44,284 nucleotides of DNA from Neobacillus terrae (lineage in GTDB: Bacteria > Bacillota > Bacilli > Bacillales > Cytobacillaceae): NCBI RefSeq assembly GCF_011393025.1, contig NZ_JAAOEO010000028.1, positions 1 through 44,284 of the forward strand, read 5' to 3'. The notes under the pieces are model-generated. The model did no database searches and was not told the origin of the DNA. It was given only the letters and a program-made list of their open reading frames with translations. The number at the start of each line of letters is the position of its first letter. Positions within the stretch are counted from its first letter, which is position 1. Both the position numbers and the translations under genes were made by a program. Shown piece after piece: positions 1 through 7,175 of the stretch.

Positions 1-194
1 TCAGACTAACGGATGGGCTCTAACGCACCATAGTTCATCGACCTTCCTCATCCAGCCGTAGAATCAGTATTGACGGATTGTGACCATTTTCATTCTCTGT
101 GGTGAAGCGCCGATTTTTGCGCTTCATGGATGGCTAACGGGTGCTTTAGTTTAAGAAAGATAAACAATAATACTATAATTTAAACTGCCTAAAA

Positions 195-232
195 CCTCGT
201 CGTATTATATTCCGGCGGGGCTTTCTTTTTTT
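195..232 (+). terminator. Rho-independent terminator
   Basis: An 8-bp stem (195-202 with 213-220, two G-U pairs) is followed by a run of T interrupted by one C. It would end a transcript entering from the left. The rest of 1-250 shows no supportable gene. It also contains a perfect 8-bp hairpin (103-110 with 119-126) and, on the minus strand at 35-127, a 30-codon reading frame without a ribosome binding site, which may be a remnant. Confidence 0.6.
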
Positions 233-251
233 ATGGCTATAAAAATTCCTC

Positions 252-279
252 TTGACTTTTCCTCAGAAATGGTTATGTT
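252..279 (+). promoter_or_regulatory. SigA-type promoter of the recombinase operon
   Basis: TTGACT (252-257), a 16-bp spacer and TATGTT (274-279) form a reasonable vegetative promoter. Transcription would begin near 286, just before the 18-bp motif at 292-309, so that motif lies in the extreme 5' untranslated region where it could act as an operator. The first small ORF begins at 337. Inferred from sequence only. Confidence 0.5.
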
Positions 280-291
280 CCTTTTGCCGGT

Positions 292-309
292 GGGTGAACT
301 ACCGAACAT
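292..309 (+). repeat. Left copy of inverted 18-bp motif
   Basis: GGGTGAACTACCGAACAT. The reverse complement of 3893-3910 matches it at 17 of 18 positions, so the pair is an inverted repeat 3.6 kb apart enclosing the first two recombinases and their small ORFs. Looser direct copies (GGATAAACTMCCGAA) occur at 3771-3787 and 3804-3819 inside the second recombinase gene. It could be a recombination site or an operator; the sequence cannot decide. Confidence 0.7.
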
Positions 310-336
310 AAAAAAACAAATGGAGGAATAAACACC

Positions 337-432
337 ATGAAAACAACCACGAAAAAAAATCGTGAAAATAAGATCCGCAACAATACACAGGCTGCAATCC
401 GGCGTCTGAGAGATAGGGGTATGCTTTCATGA
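337..432 (+). CDS. Small basic protein, first ORF of recombinase operon (31 aa)
   Basis: A 31-residue reading frame with a good ribosome binding site (GGAGG about 10 bases upstream of ATG 337). The product is very basic, with many Lys, Arg and Asn residues and no cysteine. Its TGA stop overlaps the ATG of the next frame in the ATGA arrangement typical of translational coupling. No family is recognised. Small basic proteins beside large serine recombinases can be directionality factors or regulators, but nothing in this sequence shows that. A leader peptide is the alternative. Confidence 0.45.
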   Translation: MKTTTKKNRENKIRNNTQAAIRRLRDRGMLS

Positions 433-572
433 GCGCCAACCACTCCCCCTTTATCAGCAAATTAAGAAGACCTTTGGAAAAAGGTACTCTTTCACCCTTT
501 TTATATGAGGGCTTTAAAGAGTACCAGAATCAAAGGAGGCTTAGAAATGAAAAAACAGCAAATATCCAGTAA
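429..572 (+). CDS. Small protein, second ORF of recombinase operon (47 aa)
   Basis: A 47-residue frame starting at the ATG that overlaps the preceding stop (ATGA), and running 26 bases into the following small gene. The product is basic, with an Arg/Gln/Asn-rich end, and has no recognisable domain. There is no independent ribosome binding site, so translation would depend on coupling to the frame at 337. The double overlap supports a real compact gene string but is not proof. It could be an artefact of overlapping frames. Confidence 0.35.
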   Translation: MSANHSPFISKLRRPLEKGTLSPFLYEGFKEYQNQRRLRNEKTANIQ

Positions 573-687
573 CCCTTTCCCTGGCCGGAACCGTGGACTT
601 ATTACCGTTGTAATTAAAAAAGGCGGCCAGGAAGGGAGTGTCCAGCTCTCCTTTGACCTTTTCGAGGAGCACCTATTAAAAGAATAG
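547..687 (+). CDS. Small protein, third ORF of recombinase operon (46 aa)
   Basis: ATG 547 is preceded by a strong AAAGGAGG sequence (533-540), so this start is preferred over the upstream in-frame ATG at 505. The 46-residue product has a short Gly/Arg/Pro segment near residue 12, a beta-like stretch (GLITVVIKKGG) and an acidic amphipathic end (SFDLFEEHLLKE). No family is recognised. It lies between other small frames upstream of the recombinases and is probably cotranscribed with them. Of the leader ORFs it has one of the best translation signals. Confidence 0.5.
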   Translation: MKKQQISSNPFPGRNRGLITVVIKKGGQEGSVQLSFDLFEEHLLKE

Positions 688-739
688 CGGAATAATTTAT
701 GCCTCTGCCTGAGAAAGATAACGGGTGGAGGTGATTTAA

Positions 740-907
740 ATGAGACGACGAGTACAAATAAGCTCTATCCCCGAATCAAATCCGGTTTCAAAAGTGTGGA
801 TTCAACACTTGATAACACGCCTTCTAATTGGAGAGCTTAATATTCCACACAGAATGCAGGCAAAATTGCTTTATGAATTATCCAGAGAAAGAAAGGATGT
901 ACATTAG
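740..907 (+). CDS. Small protein directly upstream of recombinase 1 (55 aa)
   Basis: Begins at ATG 740 after GGTGGAGGTGATTT, a strong ribosome binding site. Its TAG stop (905-907) is immediately followed by the ATG of recombinase 1, so the two are almost certainly coupled. The 55-residue product is basic (MRRRVQISSIPESN at the start) with a predicted helical middle and end. No family is recognised. Position and coupling suggest an accessory protein of the recombinase; this is inference. Confidence 0.6.
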   Translation: MRRRVQISSIPESNPVSKVWIQHLITRLLIGELNIPHRMQAKLLYELSRERKDVH

Positions 908-2323
908 ATGCAATCTATTGACACTCAGAAAAAACATGTTTTCTTCCGGCGAGTAAGTACAGCAGGACAAGATATCATAACACAGGAGGCAGCTGACCTC
1001 CCCTACCGAGAGAAATTGCCGGATGAGGAAATTATAATTATCAATGAAATAGCCACTTCCGCAAACAAAAAAGCCATCAATGAAAGGCCAGAGATGCAAA
1101 GGCTCATTTCTTTGATAAAGGATACTAAAGTCCACACTATCTATGCCTTTGACCGCAGCCGCTTGTTTCGTGATTTTTACGAAGGCATGGAGTTTAATGA
1201 CTTACGTGCTAAGTATAATGTCCAGGTGATTTACACATCTGTGGGGAATGGAAACATGCCAGCAAGTGATGACGTTTTCGTAGAAGGATTACTGAGCATG
1301 TTTAGTGACATTGAGGGGAAAAACATCGCCCGCAGAAGCCGGGAGGCAAGATTAAGATATCCCGCGAAAAAATTTGGTTACCAAAAACAAAAAGAGACAA
1401 AGCATTTCTTACATGACTCCTCCAAAAAGGAAAGCGTACAACAATACTTTGCTGCTCTTAAGGAAATTGGTTCCCTTGATGATTTATATAAGATCACGAA
1501 GGAGTATCGGAAAAGATTCAAAAAAACAGATGAGCAATTAATCTCCATGGCTACAGATCCATTTTACGCAGCATATGACCTGGAAAGGGGAACAAACAAG
1601 CTCCATCATGTCACCTCTTATATTTCTATTGAAGAATTTTTACAACTCCAGAGAGCCAAAGGAGAATTTTTTAAATCTTTTCTTGAACGAAAAAAATCGC
1701 TTAAGGCCCAAAACGTTTACATTCCCTATTGCGGTTACTGCCGGAAGCCTCTTATTTACAAGATTGAAGAAGAATCTAACGGCGCACATTATATTTGTTC
1801 TTCCAAACTGCATCCCCATGTAAATATTTCATTTTCAGACCTATCTAAATTAGTTGGGTGCATTTTGAGTGAAATCATTCAAAACCTCGATGAAGAAAAA
1901 CTTATCGACCACTCTATCCGTTGTTACAGAACAATTAAAAAGAAATTGAAAGCGGAAATGGATATCATTGACCTAAATCTTAGTGGGATTACGGAGAAAA
2001 TAGTCCTTGAATCTGATGAGTATTCTGCCGACTGGAAGCAAGACCCTTTATATAAACGACAACAGCTTTTAAAACAGGAGTATTATAATTGCCTGGAACA
2101 AATCCAAGAATATCAAAGCGCACTCCAGAAAAACAAATCCGTAATAAAAATTATTGAAGGGACACTAAAAAACCAAACTAAAACCAATCCCTTAATGCTC
2201 TGTGACATGCTCATAAATGCAATTTATATTTATGGGGATAACATTCAAGTAGATGCTTTCTATTTTGATTACCTTGAGGATATGGGAAAGGCAATTGTTT
2301 TCGAAGGAGATGATACAGTATGA
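908..2323 (+). CDS. Large serine recombinase 1 (divergent)
   Basis: A 471-residue large serine recombinase, the class that cuts and rejoins DNA at att sites through a phosphoserine link. The N-terminal resolvase domain is at about 8-150, with RRVSTAGQ giving catalytic Ser17 and Arg15. DRSRLFRD and EGKNIARRSREAR are the conserved arginine segments. A recombinase domain follows (about 155-270), then a zinc-ribbon segment starting at Cys275/Cys278, then a coiled-coil-rich tail. It departs from the family: the usual Tyr before the catalytic motif is Phe, and the recombinase domain is hard to match. It overlaps recombinase 2 by ATGA. Its partner could be recombinase 2, as with two-protein Ccr systems. 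Confidence 0.85.
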   Translation: MQSIDTQKKHVFFRRVSTAGQDIITQEAADLPYREKLPDEEIIIINEIATSANKKAINERPEMQRLISLIKDTKVHTIYAFDRSRLFRDFYEGMEFNDLRAKYNVQVIYTSVGNGNMPASDDVFVEGLLSMFSDIEGKNIARRSREARLRYPAKKFGYQKQKETKHFLHDSSKKESVQQYFAALKEIGSLDDLYKITKEYRKRFKKTDEQLISMATDPFYAAYDLERGTNKLHHVTSYISIEEFLQLQRAKGEFFKSFLERKKSLKAQNVYIPYCGYCRKPLIYKIEEESNGAHYICSSKLHPHVNISFSDLSKLVGCILSEIIQNLDEEKLIDHSIRCYRTIKKKLKAEMDIIDLNLSGITEKIVLESDEYSADWKQDPLYKRQQLLKQEYYNCLEQIQEYQSALQKNKSVIKIIEGTLKNQTKTNPLMLCDMLINAIYIYGDNIQVDAFYFDYLEDMGKAIVFEGDDTV

Positions 2324-3861
2324 CTTTAGCATTTGGTTATGTCCGCCGTTCCTCTTATAAACAGCAGGAAAACAATAGTGTTGAAATACAGAAAGCCCAC
2401 ATCCTGGAGTATGCACGGAGAAAAGGACTAAGTGTCCCGGATGAATTTATCATTATCGAAGATGTTACGAGCGCATATAACAAGCGAGCCAATCAGCGAA
2501 AAGAGCTGATGCGACTCAAGGAAATGATGATCGAAACAAAAATTCCTACCGTAATCTTTTATGAAGAATCCCGAATGGACCGGACAGCTTACACGTTTGT
2601 ACTGGACTTTTATCGACCATTAAAGGAAGTTATTCCGGATATTTTAGTATATACAACCAATTCCGAAAATCCCTTTAATCCAGATAATGAACAAAACAAA
2701 ATCGCTCTTTTACTTTACCGACAAGAGTCAGAAATTAAATCAAGCCGCGCTGTTGGAAACTTGATTGCCCATTTAGAAGCCGAGGAAAAGACACGGCCAG
2801 GCTCCAAAGTTCCCTTTGGATATAAGCAGGTTAATAAAACGCTTATTCCTAATGAAGATTCCGAGATTGTCACTTTTATCTATTACCTTCATAGCTGGGG
2901 TGTATCAATGGGAAAAATAGCAACCATTCTGAACGATTCTGAAGTTCCTTCACCATCTGGCAAAGCATGGAGATCAAGCACGATAGAAAACATTTTAAAG
3001 AACCCTGTCTACACCGGAACGCTAATATGGGATATTCAAAAATCAAAGACTGAAAGGAAATACGAATTCCAGGATTTCCATGAACCCTTAATTGATTGCC
3101 TTCTTAAACAAATTAGTGACATTAATATTCAGCTTCAAAGTAATTATGGCCGCCTGGATACACCTTTCCTCTTTTTAAATAAACTTAAATGCGCTGATTG
3201 TGGTGATAAACTAGCCACCCAAAACGGCTCAACTAAAAGAAACGGCATTGCATATCAATACCAATATTACGTATGTCGGACCTGTAATTACAAACTAGCC
3301 ATCGATGAATTACACGAAAAGCTTTTACCTCAAACTTTCAAGCATGTGCAATCTTCTATAACTGCACAAACAATGAAAACAACATCAGAAGCATACCTTA
3401 CACAATTCCAACAGACCATCAAAAAAAATATAGCCAATTTAAAAAACTCTATTGACAAAGCCCATTCAAAGGGTTGTATTGCAAAAGAACAAGGTGACAA
3501 GGAGCTCGAAGAAGCAGCAGCCTTCTTGCAGTTAAAGTACAAAACCTCAATTGATAACCTTGTTTCCTACTCAAAGTCAGTCGATGAATTGAAAGGAGCG
3601 CTCGATTCAGATTTCTTTTCCCATCGCTTCAATCAACTACTAGATGCTTCTCTGGCGATTACAGAGAAGCGGTTAATCATTCTTTACTTTGTCGATGAAA
3701 TTTTAATATCGCCGGAAAAGCCACCAAAGCTTATCTTTTGCGAGAACTTCTTTGAACAATTACTTCCACTGGATAAACTCCCGAAACAACGAGGGCTACA
3801 AATGGATAAACTACCGAATCATATTCAAACCACCGGAATACAAAATACCGACATTTCTTAA
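2320..3861 (+). CDS. Large serine recombinase 2
   Basis: A 513-residue large serine recombinase translated from an ATG overlapping the stop of recombinase 1. The catalytic motif YVRRSSYKQQ gives Ser11. SRMDR near residue 85 is the arginine segment. The recombinase domain contains VPFGYK and the typical GKAWRSSTIENILKNPVY block. The zinc ribbon is CADCGD with YVCRTC, followed by a coiled coil. The last 30 codons are unusual: the DNA for two DKLP stretches contains copies of the 18-bp motif that flanks the cassette, so the 3' end seems to double as a recombination or regulatory site. The stop codon lies in the hairpin at 3851-3897. Confidence 0.88.
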   Translation: MTLAFGYVRRSSYKQQENNSVEIQKAHILEYARRKGLSVPDEFIIIEDVTSAYNKRANQRKELMRLKEMMIETKIPTVIFYEESRMDRTAYTFVLDFYRPLKEVIPDILVYTTNSENPFNPDNEQNKIALLLYRQESEIKSSRAVGNLIAHLEAEEKTRPGSKVPFGYKQVNKTLIPNEDSEIVTFIYYLHSWGVSMGKIATILNDSEVPSPSGKAWRSSTIENILKNPVYTGTLIWDIQKSKTERKYEFQDFHEPLIDCLLKQISDINIQLQSNYGRLDTPFLFLNKLKCADCGDKLATQNGSTKRNGIAYQYQYYVCRTCNYKLAIDELHEKLLPQTFKHVQSSITAQTMKTTSEAYLTQFQQTIKKNIANLKNSIDKAHSKGCIAKEQGDKELEEAAAFLQLKYKTSIDNLVSYSKSVDELKGALDSDFFSHRFNQLLDASLAITEKRLIILYFVDEILISPEKPPKLIFCENFFEQLLPLDKLPKQRGLQMDKLPNHIQTTGIQNTDIS

Positions 3862-3897
3862 GCGCCCTGTCTACAGGGCTTTCCTTTAAGAAATGTT
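3851..3897 (+). terminator. Nested hairpin at the end of recombinase 2
   Basis: An inner stem (3864-3870 with 3873-3879) sits in a perfect outer 11-bp stem (3851-3861 with 3887-3897). T-rich sequence follows the inner stem (TTTCCTTT), so it can act as a terminator. The outer arm runs into the right copy of the 18-bp motif, so transcription end and motif are structurally linked. Confidence 0.5.
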
Positions 3898-3910
3898 CGG
3901 TAGTTCATCC
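3893..3910 (-). repeat. Right copy of inverted 18-bp motif
   Basis: Read on the minus strand, GGATGAACTACCGAACAT, 17/18 identical to the plus-strand copy at 292-309. It overlaps the hairpin at 3851-3897 on one side and the palindrome at 3906-3933 on the other. Confidence 0.7.
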
Positions 3911-3933
3911 GTATTGGTATACCAATATGGATG
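3906..3933. promoter_or_regulatory. 28-bp palindrome upstream of recombinase 3
   Basis: A dyad centred at 3919/3920 with core ATTGGTATACCAAT and outer arms CATCC and GGATG; 26 of 28 positions are symmetric. It is followed by two copies of a 19-bp direct repeat (TATGGAYGAAAAAMMGAAA) at 3926-3944 and 3958-3976. It looks like an operator or recombinase binding site controlling the 53-aa ORF and recombinase 3. No clear -10/-35 pair was found between 3930 and 4014. Confidence 0.5.
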
Positions 3934-4014
3934 AAAAACAGAAACTGATATCCATAGTATGGACGAAAAACCGAAAAATAACCAACATAGAAAAAATACT
4001 GGGAGAGGGAAATA

Positions 4015-4176
4015 ATGAAGGTAATAAGGTCATATGCAGGGCCTGAAAAAGCTGTTGATGTAAGGACGGTTCTGCAGCAACTTTTAACATTAGAAATAGA
4101 AAAAATGGTGAATACTAATTCTGTAAACTCACCAGCATCTCATGAAAAAATTACTCTAGGTGGTGATTGTGCATGA
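4015..4176 (+). CDS. Small protein coupled to recombinase 3 (53 aa)
   Basis: ATG 4015 follows GGGAGAGGGA (4001-4010), a good ribosome binding site. The 53-residue product has a helical, coiled-coil-like middle (VDVRTVLQQLLTLEIEKM) and a polar tail. Its TGA overlaps the ATG of recombinase 3 (ATGA at 4173-4176). No family is recognised. Its position mirrors the 55-aa ORF before recombinase 1, so each recombinase transcription block has its own coupled small ORF. A helper or regulator of the recombinase is the natural guess, without direct evidence. Confidence 0.6.
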   Translation: MKVIRSYAGPEKAVDVRTVLQQLLTLEIEKMVNTNSVNSPASHEKITLGGDCA

Positions 4177-5660
4177 GATGTGTAATATATGCTCGTGTTT
4201 CAACAGAATTGGATTCCCAACGGACGTCTATTGAAAATCAGATCGATATTTTCCGGGACTACACTTCCAAGCAAGAAAATTGGGAGATTGTTAAAGTCTA
4301 TACGGATAAGAAATCAGGGACTAAGGAAAATAGGCCCGGATTAAAAGCTTTGATTGAAGATGGAAAAAACGGATTGTATGATGTGATTTTATCCAAAGAG
4401 TTATCTCGTCTGGCGCGTAATGGTAAGCTTTCATACGAGTTACGGGATATGTGTAACGACCATGGAATTCACATCGTGTGCATGGACAATTCCATAAATA
4501 CTATTGAAGGCAATACCAATAACTTTGGATTATATGCCTGGTTATATGAAAATGAATCAGCCAATAGCAGCCGGAGGAATAAGCAGGCCAAGCGCGTTAA
4601 AGCGCAAAGGGGAAAGTTTGTAGGTTCACATCCTCCTTATGGATATGGTTTGGAAAATGGAATGCTTAAAATAAAAAACGATGATACTCCCAATGTCGTC
4701 CGCCGTATATTTCAGGACTATTTAAGCGGAACGGGTATGGATACCATTGCAAAAAATTTAACAGCAGAACAAATCCCTACTCCCGCTCAGGCAGCAAACA
4801 AAGCCAATGCTTCGGACCTATGGCATTCTTCTACTATCAAAGGAATCTTAAGTAACCAGCACTATGTTGGTGACCTCGTCCAAAGAAGGTCTGAAACAAT
4901 ATCGGTAACCTCTTCTAAACGACGCCAAACAAGTGAGCAGGAATATATCATTACAGAAGATGCCCATGAAGCAATCATTGCCAAGGAACTTTTTAATACA
5001 GTACAAGCAATGATGGCAAATAGAACTAGAACTGGTACCGCTCCACAGAAGCATCTATTTACCAATGTCCTTTATTGTGAAGAATGCAATAAAGGAATGT
5101 GGTACAAAGCAAACCAAAAAGGCTATAGGTGCGGCGGCAACATTAAACATGGAGCTCATTTCTGCCAAAGTAAAGTCGCCATTCGGGAAAAGGAACTTAA
5201 GAATGTGATTTTGGAAGACCTAAAGGAACTGTTCACTACAATAAGCAACGGGACCTTTATGGAAACAATGCTTGGTAAACTAAATTCAAAAAAACAATCC
5301 GTTCAAAAAGAATTGAAATCCATCTTAAAAGAGATTGAAATGTCCCGGAATCAAAAGCTTAAGCATGTGACTCTGTATACCGAAGGCATCATAACGAAAG
5401 AAGATTTAATGGAATTAAAGCAAACACTTGATGCCAAAGTAGAATCCCTCCTGATTAAACAGGCGCAACTAAATGAAGACTTGATTGAGTGCGAAAATAA
5501 GGATTATATTGCGACCCTTAAAGAAAAGCTTAGTGACTTGCTTAACCTTAAGGATTTGACGCCTCAAATACTTAATTCATTAGTGGAAAAAGTAACCTGT
5601 CAATTAGATGGAACAATTCACATCAAATATAGTTTTGTAAATCCATTACAAGAAACATGA
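4173..5660 (+). CDS. Large serine recombinase 3 (canonical)
   Basis: A 495-residue canonical large serine recombinase. ATG 4173 is chosen over the in-frame TTG at 4167 because it overlaps the preceding stop and the protein then begins MRCVIYARVST, the standard family N-terminus, with catalytic Ser10. KELSRLARN carries the conserved arginines. The recombinase domain contains the PPYGYG block and WHSSTIKGILSNQHYVG. The zinc ribbon is YCEECN with YRCGG, followed by a long coiled coil. Of the three it is the most typical integrase and the nearest to rlmCD, so it is the best candidate for integration at that gene. It ends 19 bases from the convergent rlmCD stop. Confidence 0.93.
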   Translation: MRCVIYARVSTELDSQRTSIENQIDIFRDYTSKQENWEIVKVYTDKKSGTKENRPGLKALIEDGKNGLYDVILSKELSRLARNGKLSYELRDMCNDHGIHIVCMDNSINTIEGNTNNFGLYAWLYENESANSSRRNKQAKRVKAQRGKFVGSHPPYGYGLENGMLKIKNDDTPNVVRRIFQDYLSGTGMDTIAKNLTAEQIPTPAQAANKANASDLWHSSTIKGILSNQHYVGDLVQRRSETISVTSSKRRQTSEQEYIITEDAHEAIIAKELFNTVQAMMANRTRTGTAPQKHLFTNVLYCEECNKGMWYKANQKGYRCGGNIKHGAHFCQSKVAIREKELKNVILEDLKELFTTISNGTFMETMLGKLNSKKQSVQKELKSILKEIEMSRNQKLKHVTLYTEGIITKEDLMELKQTLDAKVESLLIKQAQLNEDLIECENKDYIATLKEKLSDLLNLKDLTPQILNSLVEKVTCQLDGTIHIKYSFVNPLQET

Positions 5661-5661
5661 G

Positions 5662-5695
5662 AGGCAACTCCCATAAGGGTTAGTTGCCTTCTTTT
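5662..5695 (+). terminator. Terminator at recombinase 3 / rlmCD junction
   Basis: AGGCAACT (5662-5669) pairs with AGTTGCCT (5682-5689), with an inner CCC/GGG step, followed by TCTTTT on the plus strand. The right arm consists of the last codons and stop of rlmCD, while the left arm is in the recombinase-side DNA. It can end transcription of recombinase 3. Confidence 0.6.
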
Positions 5696-7059
5696 AAAAT
5701 GAGTTGCGAGACACACTCAACATGAGTAGTCTGCGGGAACATGTCTACCGGCTGCACTTCAATTGTCTTGTATCCTCCATCTTCAAGGATACGAAGATCC
5801 CTTGCAAGTGTAGCTGGATTGCAGGATACATAAACGACTTTTTTAGGCTTCATTTCAATGATGGTCTGGAGCAAAGCTTCATCACAGCCTTTGCGGGGCG
5901 GGTCGACGACGAGAACATCAGCTGTGTTTCCTTCTTTGTACCAATTAGGAATTACAACCTCGGCTTCTCCCACTGCAAATTCAGCGTTTTCAATTCCGTT
6001 CAATTCTGCGTTTCGGCGGGCGTCTTCTATAGCCTGTGGCACGATTTCAACTCCAAATACTTGCTTCGCTTTTTGGGCCAAAAACAACGAGATGGTTCCG
6101 ATTCCGCAATAAGCATCAATTACATTTTCTTCGCCACTCAGCTCTGCATATTCAAGGGCTTTTTCATAAAGCACCTTCGTTTGGTCCGGGTTCACCTGAT
6201 AAAAGGAACGTGCTGAAATAGCAAAGCGGACGTTTCCTATATAGTCATAGATAACTTCATTTCCCCAAAGAACGGTTGTTTTATCTCCCATAATGACATT
6301 GGTCCGCTTCGAGTTAACGTTATGAACGATGGATTTCACATGAGGGAGACGCTCAATGATTTGTTCCACCAGTTGATTCTTATGTGGAATATCCGGTGTT
6401 TTGGTAATCAGTACAACCATTAACTCACCAGTTTGTTTTCCGTAACGGGCCATAATATGGCGGAGTACACCTTTATGAGACTCTTCGTGATAAGCAGGAA
6501 TACCAAGCTTATCAGCTATATTTTTTACAGCCTGAATGGCCTCATTCACTTCACGAATCTGAATTAAGCTTTCATCTGTATCAACGATTTCATGGCTCCT
6601 CGGTTTAAAAAATCCAGCAATCAGCTTTCCATCCTTCTCTCCGACTGGAACCTGCGCCTTGTTCCGATAATGCCAAGGATCTTCCATCCCCAATATAGGG
6701 TGGACCTTTACATCATCGAGCTTCCCGATTCGGGTAAGAACCTGTTTCACCATGTTCTCCTTATACTTCAGCTGTCCCTCATAGCTGATATGCTGAATTT
6801 GACAGCCTCCATATTTATGAGCATTCTCCCTTGAAATCTCTATGCGAAAATGGCTTCTCTCAAGGATTTCAATTAGCTTGCCTGCTGCATAGCCCTTATT
6901 AACTTTTATAATTTTAATTTTAGCCCTTTCTCCCGGCAGTCCTCCCGGAACGAAAACCGGATAGCCATCAACCTTGGCAACACCTGCACCATCGTGGGTC
7001 AAATCCTCAAAAACAGCTTCTATATAATCATTTTTTTGAACTGGAACGGTTCTAGTCAT
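5680..7059 (-). CDS. rlmCD: 23S rRNA (uracil-5-)-methyltransferase RlmCD
   Basis: A 459-residue, full-length RumA/TrmA-type enzyme that methylates uracil C5 in 23S rRNA using S-adenosylmethionine; in Gram-positive bacteria one enzyme covers both E. coli RlmC and RlmD sites. An N-terminal TRAM domain spans about 1-65. DAYCGIG (315-321) binds the methyl donor, DPPRKGCD is at 386-393, and VSCNPATLARD carries nucleophile Cys413. The C-terminal MFPQTTHVECV is intact. RBS AAGGAAG precedes ATG 7059. This 3' end is a recognised insertion site for mobile elements, in line with the recombinase genes next to it. Confidence 0.93.
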   Translation of the reverse strand: MTRTVPVQKNDYIEAVFEDLTHDGAGVAKVDGYPVFVPGGLPGERAKIKIIKVNKGYAAGKLIEILERSHFRIEISRENAHKYGGCQIQHISYEGQLKYKENMVKQVLTRIGKLDDVKVHPILGMEDPWHYRNKAQVPVGEKDGKLIAGFFKPRSHEIVDTDESLIQIREVNEAIQAVKNIADKLGIPAYHEESHKGVLRHIMARYGKQTGELMVVLITKTPDIPHKNQLVEQIIERLPHVKSIVHNVNSKRTNVIMGDKTTVLWGNEVIYDYIGNVRFAISARSFYQVNPDQTKVLYEKALEYAELSGEENVIDAYCGIGTISLFLAQKAKQVFGVEIVPQAIEDARRNAELNGIENAEFAVGEAEVVIPNWYKEGNTADVLVVDPPRKGCDEALLQTIIEMKPKKVVYVSCNPATLARDLRILEDGGYKTIEVQPVDMFPQTTHVECVSQLILKEGN

Positions 7060-7147
7060 TTTCTACTTCCTTTTCCTGATTGGATAAAAGGATTTTAACA
7101 TAAATAAAAGTACATTGCGAAACAGTGGATAGTCTATTGAAAACAAA

Positions 7148-7172
7148 AAGCTGACCCTTCTAGGCCAGCTCA
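7148..7172 (-). terminator. Terminator of pncB
   Basis: On the minus strand AGCTGGCC (7171-7164) pairs with GGTCAGCT (7157-7150), one G-U pair, followed by a T-rich tract. It lies just after the pncB stop and separates pncB from rlmCD. Confidence 0.75.
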
Positions 7173-7175
7173 CTA

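Noticed and set aside
1..5700. A full integrative conjugative element or prophage
   Set aside because: No relaxase, coupling protein, phage or cargo genes are in the window; only the recombinase end can be claimed.
5704..6216. 170-codon plus-strand frame
   Set aside because: It is antisense to the fully conserved rlmCD coding sequence and has no recognisable product.
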